Below, piece by piece: positions 45,935 through 58,129 of a stretch of 64,000 nucleotides of DNA. The notes under the pieces are model-generated. The model did no database searches. It had not been told where the DNA came from and was given only the letters and a program-made list of their open reading frames with translations. Position 1 is the first letter of the stretch, and every line of letters begins with the position of its first letter. This stretch comes from Halicephalobus mephisto (taxonomy: Eukaryota > Nematoda > Chromadorea > Rhabditida > Panagrolaimidae). The position numbers were made by a program, and so were the translations under genes. The stretch spans positions 248,001 to 312,000 of the forward strand of contig SWDT01000098.1 of NCBI GenBank assembly GCA_009193035.1. Reading direction: 5' to 3'.

Positions 45935-46488
45935 TGACCAAATTTCTTGAGGTTAAAACAAGGTAAAAAGCCAAAAAGGAGATTAAAAACCACTGGTAAT
46001 ATGGAAATCAACTCCCTTAGTAAACCTAATTATTCGCATGTTGTCTAGTTTTCTGGTGTTAATAGAGAAGTTAATTACACTCTTTTAAAACGATGTAATA
46101 TGTGAGCTTGACACACAGATAGAGTTTAATGTTTGAAATCTAGAACTCAAGATTTAGCTGTACTTAACCAGGAACCGTAAAATAAGCAATATTCGACGTG
46201 AAAGAATTACACCATTATGTCATAAATTTACTCAGTAAGTTAATAAATAAATTCTGATTTCGAAATATTGCTTGTAAATTTTATGAAATTCAAACAAAGA
46301 CAACCATTTTCTGAATTTTGTCATAAAATTCAGTAATCAAAACAATTACGTGTAATTGGTAATAAATTTCTTTTTTTCAATAACACTCTTCTCAATTATT
46401 GTCTAAAAACATTCTAGACTTCGTTGAAAGCTTTAATTGTTTTTCCTCCAATTATTAAATTATTATATCAATTTTTATTTATTTGAAA

Positions 46489-47661
46489 TTAACTCATTTG
46501 TTGGTGAATCGTTACAATTTTTCTTTTTGAATCGAAAAGCTTTAAAATCGCAGTGATTCTATAAAACTTCATAAACCTTTGTCTGAAAAGCGGCGAAACG
46601 AAGAAAAGGATAATCATTCCTGGATAATGATGCAGAGAGAAAAGCACAGTTACTATGTTACCCAAAATTACAAGGGTCTTCAGTTCGCGAGTAACTGTAG
46701 CTGAGATGATTATTGTAATACTGAATAAAATAAGAAACACTGAAGACACGAAAGTTTGCAAAATGAGTCTTCTTTCTATTTTGGTAGAGATGGGAGTGGT
46801 ACTTGTATACCGTTTTCTTGAATAAAGTACTGCTATAATTATGAAACTCAAAGAAGCGGTTCCGAAAAAGATATTTGCAATAGAAGATATGAGGGTGTGT
46901 TGAAATCGGAATTCCAAACAAGATTCTATGTAAGATGTGAAACGGCATTCCGAGTTGAACCAGTAGTGGCCGTTGATCATGAAAGGGAAGAGGAAGAGGA
47001 AGATTATGATGAAAGTTGTTGGAGTCCGAGCCCAGATCTGAAATGGAATAATCAGTATATAACGTTATTTTAAAATCAGCTGTTATGATTACATATATCT
47101 GTAGAAAGGATACGATTATTTTAATTAACTCTTCTTAAACAGTATCTGAGACTCTTAAAACCATCCGTTATCTTGTTTGATTTCCAGTATTCTCAGAAGT
47201 CATCTAGATATTATTGTAAAGAAAGGATTTTACAAAAGTTAGACAATATGTAATATTAGTTTCAAAGATATTGATTCTAAAGTAATTTGAAAACTAACCT
47301 TGTTGTACCATTTTAGAGAAACCAATGCAGTGCATCTATTACAGGTCAAAATGAATACCCAACATCCTAATATATTTAGTGAGATCCATTCAAAAAATCT
47401 GACGATAATAATTTTCCAAGATACTTCGATATTTGAAGAACTATATAAAGAAATAATTCTTACAATCATTCCCAATACCATAGTAACTAGCCCAACTATT
47501 AGAATCACAAAGTAGGAAGTTCTCAGAGGTGATTTCGGGTATCTGAATTCGTTCAACAAAAATATTACACAAGGTAGATCTATTACAATCCCAACATAAA
47601 ATAAAATGTACGGGATGATATTCCCGATTTTTACTATCACATCCGTTTTTAGTTCGTCCAT
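46489..47661 (-). CDS. tandem chemoreceptor D (srg/srv/sru-like superfamily)
   Basis: Exons 47661-47299 and 47037-46489, 303 residues, same architecture. N-terminus MDELKTDVIVKIGN like B and C, but the start of exon 2 (SECRFTSYIESCLEFRFQHTL) matches receptor A rather than B and C. This mosaic pattern suggests gene conversion between copies. Confidence 0.83.
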
Positions 47662-48683
47662 TTACCGAGTTTCTTGGGATTCAAATAACTTAAAGACCTA
47701 ACAGGAAGGTCAAAAACCAGAGATGATATATGCCTTACTAACCATGAGTCAATATGATTATTCATACTTTTTTCAAATTCCCTTGGTGTTTATCAAAAGA
47801 GTTGATTATATATTTCCACAACCAAGAAAAATTAAAGTTTGACAGTTGGATTAAATCCAATATTTGAAGTCTATAATTAAGGATTTATTTGCGCCAAACA
47901 GGAAATTATAAATAAAAAAATATTTAAAACAAAAAAATTACATTATTTAAGAAATTCGAAAAATAAGTTAAAAATTCAGATTTCGAAATATTGTTCGTCG
48001 ATTTTACAAGATTCAGAAAATTGTTGTATTTTTTATTTGCAGTTTTGTTTTTCGAAAATCTTTGAAAATGAGAGATAAATGATGTCACAAAAAATCATTT
48101 TTACTTTTAATCACTAATGATGAAATATGCCACAAATGAAATTAAACAAGACCTTATGTATAAATTTCAAAATTTTAATTTTATTTTTTGAGTTCCACAA
48201 AAAAGTCAAAAATTAATAAATTAGATTCTTGAACACTTGAACATTTTCAAGTTTATTAATAAAATCAATTTCAGCAAGAACTCCTTCAGGGACTTTAGTT
48301 TTAAAAATGATTAAAATACAATAAATAATCAAAAATAAAATCTTAATAAAAATCACAGGTAATCAAGATAAAAATTTTTGGATTTGTACATTTTAGTAAA
48401 ACAACCACAATTATTCAAAGTCTTTCCATTTAAATATCAGCTTCTCATCAACTCTAAAAACAAACTCAAATAAGCCCAAAATCAGCAAAATCCAAAACAT
48501 AATTTCTCAAATCACTTTATTATTTAATTTTTCATATGTTTTTTGACATATTTTTATTTCAAACTCAATAAATGAGGAGCACGATTTCGGGGGAAAGAAG
48601 AAATTATCACATAGCAGTTATAGTCCCATATTAAGGATTACCCACTCACATTTGAAATAAATTAGCAGTAAAATATAAATAAA
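47662..48683. other. intergenic AT-rich DNA
   Basis: The first 350 bp contain diverged remains of the receptor-unit flank. Nothing else recognised. Confidence 0.45.
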
Positions 48684-51583
48684 TTAATCTTTTTTCTTCA
48701 TTTTTACATCGTCTTCCTCCTCAGATTTTGCGGATTCTGGTTCATCCCCCCAACCCCAGTTATCTCCATCTTTTTCTTCTCCATCCTCTTCTTCTCGAAC
48801 ATTCGTTTCAGATTCTGAAGTAAAATCCCGGCTTTCCAGTTTCAAAGCACTTTTCATCTCGGACGTTGTTCTTTGAGAATCTTCTATCTTTTGAGGAACT
48901 GCTTCCTCATTGCTTTTAGAAGTTTCAAGCAACTCGTCAGACATTGTCGTATTCATCGTTTGCAGAGAAGCAGATGGCTGAGTCTTTGACGAACTCAGAG
49001 CTTCTTCATAAGCAGTAGCATTGGAAAAGGGTTCAGAAAAGTTCTCCGAACTCACATCTGTCGCTTCAGAAACCGGTTGTTCATCCAGCATTTGAATAGC
49101 ATCTAAAGGAACTCTTGAATGTTCTCCAGAGGATGGAGCAACAGGACTTGAAGTAGATTGAGTAGATGCCACTGTTGTGTCAAAAGATTCTACGAGTGGA
49201 GTAGACTTGGAATGGCTTTTCACTTCTTCACTAGTACTCGAAACAGGACCTTCAGAAACACTCTTTGTGGAAGAAACTACATCACTAACCACAGGAACTT
49301 TAGGAGAAACTGATTCAGATGCCATTGATGCATTAGAGCCTTCATATTTTGCTGCAGACGCATCTAATTCAGAATTATCCCTCTGTACTTTTGATTCTTC
49401 CGAAACCTGCTTAGAAGAAACAACTTCAGATGGACCTTCTGCTGAAGTTGTAAGATCTGGAATTTTCTTAGCAGATGATAACTCTTTCTTCGAATCAGCT
49501 TCTGAACTTGGTTGAGTCGATCCTTCTCTGCTCTTTGACAATTCAGAAATAGCCATCTCGAATCTCTGATTCAACTCTTGGGATTTCTCAGCTTTTTTAA
49601 TAGCAGCTTCGCTCATTTCCTCCGGGGGAGGTTCATCGGTCCAAATTGAAGACATTTGATTAGCAAAACTATTCACAAAAGAGGTAAGTTGAGGAACATC
49701 CGGAATCAATCCTGGAGAACTTTGCTGTTTCACCTCAGGATTATTAGAATATCCATTAACTGACAATTCCTTCTTCTCTTCGACTACTGTAGGTTCGTAA
49801 GCAATGCAATCAACTCTGAAGATAAAAGGTTCTTGAGCTGCTGAGAGATCATCTTCATCTTTGACTCTCCATTTATCTTGAAGAGGAACCGCAAAACAAG
49901 AAGTAAAGTGCGTTTGCATGAACGGAATAAAGTGCTCGATCACAATTCTAGCAGCTCGTTTGGCAGAAACAGCATCTTCGTTAGATTCCAGGAAGCCTCC
50001 AATCCAAGAGACGAGTTGTTTGAAGGAATTCTGCAGGATAGAAAACAGGTCATTCACTTGGTTGACTGCTAATGAAAATCTCAAATCATTCAGTCCATTG
50101 ATGATCTCGTTAGCATACACAACCAGATCATCCCAGGCAATCATATCCAGTGGAAGCGCTGTAGAATCAAGAGCATTGTTCTGGATTAATCCACTTCTCG
50201 CCATTTCAACAATCTCAGAATCTACTAAATTCAAAGACTGTTTCTCGATCAATCTGGAAAACAGGATTGTCAGTAAAATTTAAATAAATTAACAAAACTC
50301 ACGTCATCAAAGCCAGAGAAACTCTCTCTTGGAACACTCGTATCTCCACTGTTCTGAATTCATCCAAAACCAAAAGTCTGAAATCCAATCCCATTCTTCC
50401 AAAACTAGAAGCGAAGCTCATCAGCTTCTCCCTCAAAGCTTCATAGTTGATTTTAGAGCCAGTATAAACTTTGATCTGTTCGAACAACTGATCCAGGTTC
50501 TTGTGAGCCCATGCCTGGAGTAAGTAATTCTGAGAACTGCCAGTCCATCTCTCCCATCTTGGATCATTTGAAGTAGCCAATCTCCTTTGGACGTCCGAGT
50601 CTGGGAACACAGCCAAGTAGAGGACCATAGTGTCGTACATGCAATCTCTGTAGATGTCGATCAATTTGTAAATGTAATCTGTTTGCTTCTGAAAAATTTG
50701 GTTTTTATAACTTCCTCAATTCAAACTCTTGCCATAGCTTCAGCCACAAGGTTGTCCAAGTAGATATCACGGTAGTGAAGAATGGAGACTCTCAATTGAG
50801 TATTGGAAATGTAGGGAATCTTCCGAATGTTATTCACAACCAAGATGCTCTTGGACAAGTCGATCGGCCCAGTAAACTTGTTGAACAGCTCGTCCAGAAG
50901 ACCATGTCTAGCTTCGATAACGTAGTCAACAGGCTTCTTGACGATGGGGTAATTGTACAACTTGGAATTTTTCAAAGTAACAGCGAAATCTGTCAATCCA
51001 AAAGCAGAATCATATTCTCCGGATTGGATGCACTGTTCCATCACCTGAAAACTTGCACGATTTATGGTAATTTCTTCAGTTCTCTCACCTTCGGCATGTC
51101 GATAATCTTCCACAGGGAATTGTGTCTATCGGTCACAGAAGTCAAAATGTCGTATTCCTTGTGGAAAGCTTTGGTTTTCTCAGAGAATCCTTGAACAGTT
51201 TCAACTAGCTTCGGCATCTTGACTTTGACTTCATTTATGTTGTTGTGGATGTTGGAGAACTGAAATAAGAGAAAGTAAAACCAGCATTTAGACACAAGTT
51301 ACCATCTCCTTGCAATGTTCCGCAGTCCTTCCGGCATCTGCATAGGTCCTGTAATTGTTAAAAGCAAGATCTCCAATTTCATTGGTCAAATGGTTGATTC
51401 TGGAGCTGAGTCCACTCCTCTGATTCACTAAAAACAGAAATCGATATATAAAACCCAGTTTGTGAAGAACTTACAGAGCTCCTTCAAAGATAAATGTTGA
51501 ATGTCATTTTCTATAGCAGCAGCTTCTCCTAGAGTTTCGTCAAACGAATCCATAGAAAAGAGATCACTAGAATCATTCGTCAT
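48684..51583 (-). CDS. cogc-8: conserved oligomeric Golgi complex subunit 8, with long acidic tail
   Basis: Subunit of the COG tethering complex that sustains retrograde intra-Golgi transport. Six exons: 51583-51475, 51427-51303, 51259-51089, 51044-50727, 50688-50303 and 50253-48684, phases consistent, 892 residues. The Dor1/COG8 domain covers about residues 25-524: an N-terminal coiled coil including NYRTYADAGRTAEHC, then QCIQSGEYDSAFGLTDF, LSKSILVVNNIRKIPYIS, FLESNED and FMQTHFTSCFAVPL. The remaining 365 or so residues, all in the last exon, are Ser/Glu/Lys-rich, low complexity, ending in an acidic patch with NWGWGDEPES and a basic KMKKKD end. Animal COG8 is about 600 residues, so the tail is an addition. 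ATG 51583 chosen as the first in frame. Confidence 0.92.
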
Positions 51584-52836
51584 CGAAGATTGTTCAACAA
51601 TCAAAACGGGAGGAGGGGATTCGGGAGGACACGCAGATTCCACGTTGCACAAGAAAAAGTACAAATTTGCGAAAAGAAAAACAAAATCGTGTCTATAAAT
51701 TCAGTTTAATAGTTCGTAAATATTATGGGGATTTTGTTGTTGAAGGTGTCGATGAAGAGAAGTGAAAAAAGCGAAAAAAATTGGAGACAGAATCTGGATA
51801 GATCTGGTGAAATTTTTGAATTCGTTGTTCAGAACGGGACGCCAACCCAGACGGATGTTCTTTGTTGTCTTAGCTGCACCAGTTTCCTCGACGGCTTCCT
51901 CGATAAATGTCCTTCAAATCAGTTTAGATTTTTTATTATTTAATTCCTATTTATTATAACTGTATTTTTATGTTTAATTGGAATTTTTTAATGGAATTTT
52001 TCTTTTTTGTGGAACTCTAGACTGCTGTGAATCATGTACCTTAAGTTTAGGCATATAAGCACGGACTTATACGTGAAAAAAAGTTGGCTAAAGGTCGGAT
52101 GCCGAGACCCGCCGTGCTTATACGCGAGCGCGCTTATATGCGAGCGTGTTTATATGCGTGAAATTAGGGTGCTTTGACCAATGTCGGCCTTTTCCGCTCT
52201 TAGCGTTGTTTGCAGAACGTTTGAAGCTATCCCAGACGGAAAACTGACCACAGGGCAGCTGACTTTCGATTTATCTTATTTTCGTTTCTGTTCATTCTGA
52301 CTTTCACGTGGATGTTTGTTTCGAAAAATCACAACGATCGTGTTCATTTTTACATTGTTCGGCATCAGTTTCATGTTTTGTTGAAACCTTATCTTGATTA
52401 ATTGTAGTTGATTAAGAAACCGGATCTGGATTGACTTGCTCTAATTACTTTTATTTTTATTCAGAGGAGAATCAAGATCTCGAAAGTGTGAAAATCCCAG
52501 TTTTATCTTTTTGTTCCCATTTTTGTCGCTACTCCAAAAAGGAAGCAGACAAAAAGAAATTTCCGATATGGGTCCGGCCAATCTGAACTTTCATTTTTAC
52601 ACTGAAGGTCTCCTGTCCGATTTCCCGAATTTCCCCTTTTTGGTTTACTGTTTATTTGGCATTTTTCGATTTAAAAAATTAATTTTTTATTTCAATCCAA
52701 AAGTCGTGGAATTGTGTTGGAAAATTTCCAGGAAATCAGAAGGAATATTCCATTTTCAGTTTCTCGTGTCGTGCACATGGGCGGGTTCTGACAGAGATAA
52801 ATTTGTTGACATTTTCAGATTTGGGAAACCATCTGA
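51584..52836. promoter_or_regulatory. divergent region between cogc-8 and mthf-1
   Basis: Includes the hairpin/tandem element at 52051-52160 and a probable 5' leader exon acceptor of mthf-1 at 52819 (ATTTTCAG). ORFs at 51725 and 52511 lack protein character. Confidence 0.45.
52051..52160. repeat. GC-rich hairpin and 17-bp tandem element
   Basis: CGTGCTTATACGCGAG, GCGCTTATATGCGAG and GTGTTTATATGCGTG follow one another at about 17-bp spacing (52113-52160). ATAAGCACGG at 52055-52064 is the inverse of CCGTGCTTAT at 52112-52121, giving a potential hairpin with a loop of about 47 bases. Confidence 0.8.
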
Positions 52837-55456
52837 ATGAAGATGGCCGCTCTTCAGCCTCTCCAAGTCCTCGGACATAATGATTACACGAATGGATCCA
52901 TCGATGAATTGAAGAAAAATCTAAGTGCTAACAGGCTAAATTCCCCTCAGCCTTATAGGTAAGTACTTCGTTCACTCGATTAACACTCCGAATCACGTCA
53001 GTACGTTTGTTATCGTTCGACAGGTCTGTTAGTACAAAGTGCAACCTTCCTGGAAATTTTCCAATTGTACGTGGGAACTAGTTTGGAATTTTTTTCGTAA
53101 TCAAAGGCAAAAAACCGCTTAATGATAGTGTTCTCTTTAAGATGACTAAGGTCTTAAATATCGACTGATGTAAGTCATCTGATTCCATTAATTACGGATC
53201 AAGATAAGTTTTACCAATACTTAATTGCAATTTTGCTTTTTTATACTTTTCTAAGATAAGGAAGAACTTCATTTTGCTGGACTTATCATTGAGTTTTTTA
53301 CTGCAAAATAGTTTTCAGACTAGTTGTGTCTAGTTGAAAAGTTTTCGAAAATATTATGGATAGTTGTACTTTGTACTGAAGTACCTACCGAACGATAACA
53401 AACTTACACCCGAACTGGGAATGCTAAAAATATCTCCTTTTTCTTATTTATCTTCAATTTTTTCTTTTTTTAGTGGTGATGGAACTGAGAATTCCAATGA
53501 CGTGAAATTCAGTCATGTTGATTCCAAGAATAATCTTCGGGACACAACTAACTACGTTCCTCTTCATAAGAGAATCGAAAATCAAATTGAATCTGAAACT
53601 CCGTTCTTTTCCCTTGAATTCTTCCCTCCAAAGACGGCTAATGGTGTCGCCAACTTTCTTACGAGGATTGACAGATATAGAGATGGTGGACCAATGTTCC
53701 TTGACATCACTTGGCATTTGGGTTCTGATCCTGGGAATATCGACAAGGAGACTTCGTCGTCCTCCATCGCTGCAGCTTGTCTCGAGTACGGGAGAGTAGA
53801 CACGATGCTTCATATGACTTGTGCTCAATACACGAAGGAAAAGACCATGGATCATCTGAAACTGGCTGAGAATATTGGAATCAGGAATATCCTTGCTCTT
53901 CGTGGAGATCTTCCTCAAAGTGACAATGCCCCTGTTGTCTACCCTTACAGAGCTCTGGACATGATCAAATGGATTAGAAACGACTTTGGAAACTACTTCA
54001 CGGTTGTCTGTTCTGGTTACCCTCTTGGTCATCCGGAAGCTCCGTCTTATGAAGCTGATATAAACTATCTCAAAATGAAAGTCGATGCTGGAGCTGATTT
54101 CGTCATTACTCAACTGTTCTTCGAAGCGGAAACCTTTGAGAAATTTGTGCATGATTGTAGAGCTGCTGGAATCACTGTTCCTATCATTCCTGGCATCATG
54201 CCAATCCAATCTTTTGACAGTATCAAGAGGATAGCTGATCTTTCGAAATTGATTATCCCGGACCACATTCTGAAGGCCTTAGAACCGATCAAGCACGATG
54301 ATGAAGCTGTTAGAAGATTTGGAATTCATCATGCAGTTGAGATGTGCAGAAGACTACTGGATAACAAGACAGCTCCTTCTATTCACTTGTATACGATGAA
54401 CAGAGAAGGTTCCTGTCGAGAAATCCTCCAGACTCTTGGTCTATGGCAGAAGGAATCCATCCGACAACTGCCCTGGCTTCCTCATGGAGGACATCATCCA
54501 GTCAGATGTCGAGAGGATGTGAGACCAATTTACTGGTGTTCTAGGCCTAAGAGCTACATCTTCAGAACAAAAGTAGAATTTGGTTATTGGAATTTTTCTT
54601 ATTAAATTTTTAGGACTGGGATGAGTACCCGAATGGTCGTTGGGGTAACAGTTCTTCCCCTGCTTTCAACGATCTCCAAGAATACTACATGTTTTACTTG
54701 AAAGGTCTCCCGAAGAAAGAAGAACTCCTCAAGATGTACTCCCCCGAACTCAATTCCATCGACCAAGTCTCCAATGTGTTCATCAGATTCCTTACTCAAG
54801 AACCGAATGAACAAGGAATCAAGATCACTAGACTTCCATGGAGTGAACAGGAATGTGACACAAGTCCGGAAACTCAGTTGATCAAGGAACAACTCATCTG
54901 GTGTAATGCTAACAACATCTTCACGATCAACTCCCAGCCAAGTGTAAATGGAGCCCCTAGTACTGATCCTATTGTTGGATGGGGTAATCCAGGGGGTTAT
55001 TGCTACCAAAAGGCTTATTTGGAGTTCTTTATCAATAGCAATCGAGCTGCCAAGTTGAAGGAAATCTTGAAGGAGTATCCGTTTGTGAACTACCACATTA
55101 TCAATCAAAAAGTAGGTTTTTTAAATTGGAATTTTAATGAAAGGAAATTCTTCCAGGGATCCATTGACTGGTCCAATATTGAACCAACAACCCCGATTGC
55201 TGTCACCTGGGGGGTCTTTCCGGGAAGAGAGATCCAGCAACCGACAGTCGTGGACCCTCTGTCGTTCAGAGTCTGGAAGGATGAGGCCTACGATGCTTGG
55301 CTTAATGGCTGGGCTAATATGTACTCTCAAAATTCCACAAGCTACAATTTGATCAAGTCTATCCATGACGAGTTTTGTCTTGTCACGTTGGTGGATAACG
55401 ATTTCGTCAAGCCATCTGTTCTCTTCGAAATACTAGAAAAAACTATTGCAAATTGA
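52837..55456 (+). CDS. mthf-1: methylenetetrahydrofolate reductase
   Basis: Reduces 5,10-methylene-THF to 5-methyl-THF with NAD(P)H and FAD, supplying methyl groups for methionine synthesis. Exons 52837-52958, 53474-54572, 54614-55111 and 55157-55456, phases consistent, 672 residues (human about 656). Catalytic barrel: FFSLEFFPPKT with catalytic Glu89, HMTCAQYTKEKTMDHL, ILALRGDLPQ, FVITQLFFEAETFEKFV and PGIMPIQSF. Linker and regulatory SAM-binding half: [45 protein letters not shown], and VTWGVFPGREI near the end. ATG 52837 is followed two codons later by another ATG; either may be used. Intron 1 is 515 bp; the others are 41-45 bp. Confidence 0.96.
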
Positions 55457-56519
55457 AACAAGATTGAGATAATTGTCGGAGAGTATATTGATTTCGAAAT
55501 ATAAAATATTTATCAAATAAAATTGAGGAATTCCACTTAATTTTCAGACGAAAACAAGGGTTCCAGGTGGACAAATAGAAATTTATTTATTCACATGAAT
55601 GTCGGTTCTGTGATCGTAAGAAAAAATTACAAAAAAATAATTTTTTAAAATGATTTTTACAATTTTTAAAAAATTTTTATTTTAAATTTTATAAAAACGT
55701 TGAAAATTCACTTTTTAAATGATCAATTTTTATAATTTTGTAAGTCGAAAATTTAAGAAAGCAAATTTTGAAAAATTTAAACATTCTGAAATTTCGAAAA
55801 TAAATGGAACTTGGTGCAGAATTTGTTTCGTTTTTGTTCGGTGAAATTTGGTTAAAATTGCGAAATTTTAATTACTAGAATTCTGTAGAACTTTTGAAAA
55901 TCTGGTAGAATGTTTTGGAGTTTTCTAGAATCTTGTGGAAGATTCTGAAACTTCCTAGAATTCAGTTGAGGATTCTGAAGTCATAATTTTATGAAAAATT
56001 TCTAAAAAATTCTGAAACTTTAAAATTTTATTAACATTTCTAAAAATTCAGAATTCAATGGAAAATTCCGAAACTTTTTAGAATTCAATTAAAATTTTGA
56101 AATTTCCTATAATTTGATCGAAAATTTAAAAATTTCTAAGAAATAAAAAATTTTGGAACTTTAGAATTTTATTAACATTTTCCAAAAACTTCAGAATTCA
56201 ATGGAAAATTCTGAAACTTTTTAGAATTCCATATGTTTTTAAAGTATTTTGTAATCAGAACCGAAAATAAAAATTCTGTAATTTTCTAGAAATTTTTAGA
56301 AACAGAATTTCAGACTTGCAAAAACGCCCATTTCTGACATCTGTAATATCATTTTTTTATTCAAAATAAAAATGGCATTTTTACCTATTCTTTTTGTACT
56401 TTTTCAACTTCACAAGTATCTGATTTACAGAAAACGTAAGTTCTCCTGTTGGTGGTTTTTCCAATTAAAAAAGCACCTGTAATTTTTTCATTTTTCACCA
56501 AAGAACGAATACGGAGGAC
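55457..56519. other. intergenic AT-rich DNA with degenerate TTCTAGAA-like repeats
   Basis: About 55870-56240 is built of degenerate repeats of the type TTCTAGAATTC...GAA, resembling 30100-30260. A possible leader intron of the next gene is 56436-56503. Confidence 0.45.
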
Positions 56520-57566
56520 ATGTCACGGTATTTCGGTCCTGTATTTATCGACGACATCATCACTCCGACCCAGATATCCATCTTCGAAATCTCCACTACC
56601 GTAACTTTCGTTCTGGGAGTAATTTCGCTTTCTTGCTACGGATACATGGTCGTCTGGCACACGCCCAGTTTCATGGGGGACTTCAAGAAGATGTTGTTGG
56701 TCTACATTTCCGCGAGTTTCGTTTTCCAAGTGTCCTATGCTTGTCTGAAGCCGTTGTTGCTGCAGCCGTTCAACGTCATTTACCCGGTGGGGTACGTGGC
56801 CCCGATGGACAAAGTCACTTGTCTGTGTATCTGGTTCCTAGTGATCGTCTGGAGTTACATAACAATGGTAGATTCCTTATTTTTCATAATTTTAGAAAGA
56901 TATTTCCTCGTGACAATTCCCGTATTTCCCAATATGAAATATGTCAGAAATTTTATTTGTTCGTTTTTAATAATCAGCAACATCGTAATCTCCCCGCTGC
57001 TGGTTGTCCTGTTGATCCCCAAACTCCCGGATGAAGCCGAGATGGCTGCTGTTTTTTCGAAGACCATCATAGGGTTCGAAAAGTACCTCCAGTGGCAGCC
57101 GTCGTTACTGTACATGCCCAGGTCCGACGAGACGGGGATCCTGAAGGTCCTGATCCCGATCGGGGTGGTGTTCCTCGTCCCCAGAGTCTTGGCTTTCATA
57201 TGTCTCATCCCGGCCAATATTTACCAAGTAAAAAAACTGGGAAATCAGGCGTCGGTTATTTCGCGGAAGAGACTAGACGTGATGACCCAAGTCGTCTATT
57301 TGCAAACGACGGAGATGCTCGTCTTCTACATCATCCCCACCGGACTCGTCCTATCCACCTACGTTATCGACTACGGATATTACAGGAATTTCGGATTTCT
57401 CTGCACAATGCTGATCCAGATGGGGACTTTCTCCCCGGTCATCGACTTCTGCATCATGACCACCTTCATCACGTCCTACAGAAACACCGTCATCAGCATG
57501 TTCTGCAAAAAAAAGAAAAACCCCAGCGTCACCATACCGCCTCAGGAAATTCCACAAGTATCTTGA
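56520..57566 (+). CDS. intronless seven-transmembrane chemoreceptor, srh-like
   Basis: 348 residues in one exon with seven hydrophobic spans. Srh-type features are the TM1-loop YMVVWHTPSFM, the TM3-end ILERYFLVTIP, the large loop before TM5, and a TM7 end FITSYRNTVISMF in the place of the family PYR motif (here SYR). Unlike the AT-rich surroundings its codons are rich in G and C, and it has no coding intron, unlike the receptor at 6519; this could mean origin by retroposition or strong codon selection. Subfamily uncertain. Confidence 0.75.
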   Translation: MSRYFGPVFIDDIITPTQISIFEISTTVTFVLGVISLSCYGYMVVWHTPSFMGDFKKMLLVYISASFVFQVSYACLKPLLLQPFNVIYPVGYVAPMDKVTCLCIWFLVIVWSYITMVDSLFFIILERYFLVTIPVFPNMKYVRNFICSFLIISNIVISPLLVVLLIPKLPDEAEMAAVFSKTIIGFEKYLQWQPSLLYMPRSDETGILKVLIPIGVVFLVPRVLAFICLIPANIYQVKKLGNQASVISRKRLDVMTQVVYLQTTEMLVFYIIPTGLVLSTYVIDYGYYRNFGFLCTMLIQMGTFSPVIDFCIMTTFITSYRNTVISMFCKKKKNPSVTIPPQEIPQVS

Positions 57567-58129
57567 GAATGTTATAATTCTTTCGTAATCCTCATCACGA
57601 ATATTCTAATCCCATAATTAAACAATTTTATTATTTTATAAATTTACAAATTTCAAACAAGTACATAATCGAAAACATTTCCGACAGCTTTGAGACCTCC
57701 TTCCCTAATTTCGTAATATTTTATCTTTCGTTTTCGACCAGTGTTTTGGCAACTGGATCAACTTAACAAACCAACCGAAGAAATCCTAAAAAATCCCAAA
57801 AACCGCGCGAGTCGAAAGGGAACGACCGCTGTTCAGTCCCTTCCAACGACTCCCAACTGGAATAAAATTTTTACACTTTTTACTCCCTGGAAATCGTACC
57901 AAGGAACCTCAGACCCCGTAGTACCATGGTCATAAAACCTCCAAACCTCTGTACTCATCATCCCTGAACATCCAATTCAATATGAATTTTATATTTTTTT
58001 GGATTTTTTATCAACTCAGGTAGATACGGGATAATGAAACGGACAAATCAAATTCAGTTTGAGGGTTTCAAAAATCAAATAAGGGGGGCTTTCGGATCCA
58101 CAAGAAACGCTGTCTCTGATTCGGACCAT
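57567..58129. other. intergenic, 3' ends of convergent genes
   Basis: Lies between the 3' ends of the convergent receptor and hnRNP genes. No gene supported; a 64-codon ORF at 57741 begins with GTG and has no supporting signal. Confidence 0.45.

Noticed and set aside
52511..52840. 109-codon forward ORF upstream of mthf-1
   Set aside because: Phe-rich translation of T-rich DNA; crosses the probable leader acceptor at 52819.
53454..54266. 270-codon minus ORF opposite MTHFR exon 2
   Set aside because: Antisense of a strongly conserved enzyme exon.
57741..57935. 64-codon forward ORF
   Set aside because: Non-ATG start, between convergent 3' ends, no recognisable feature.
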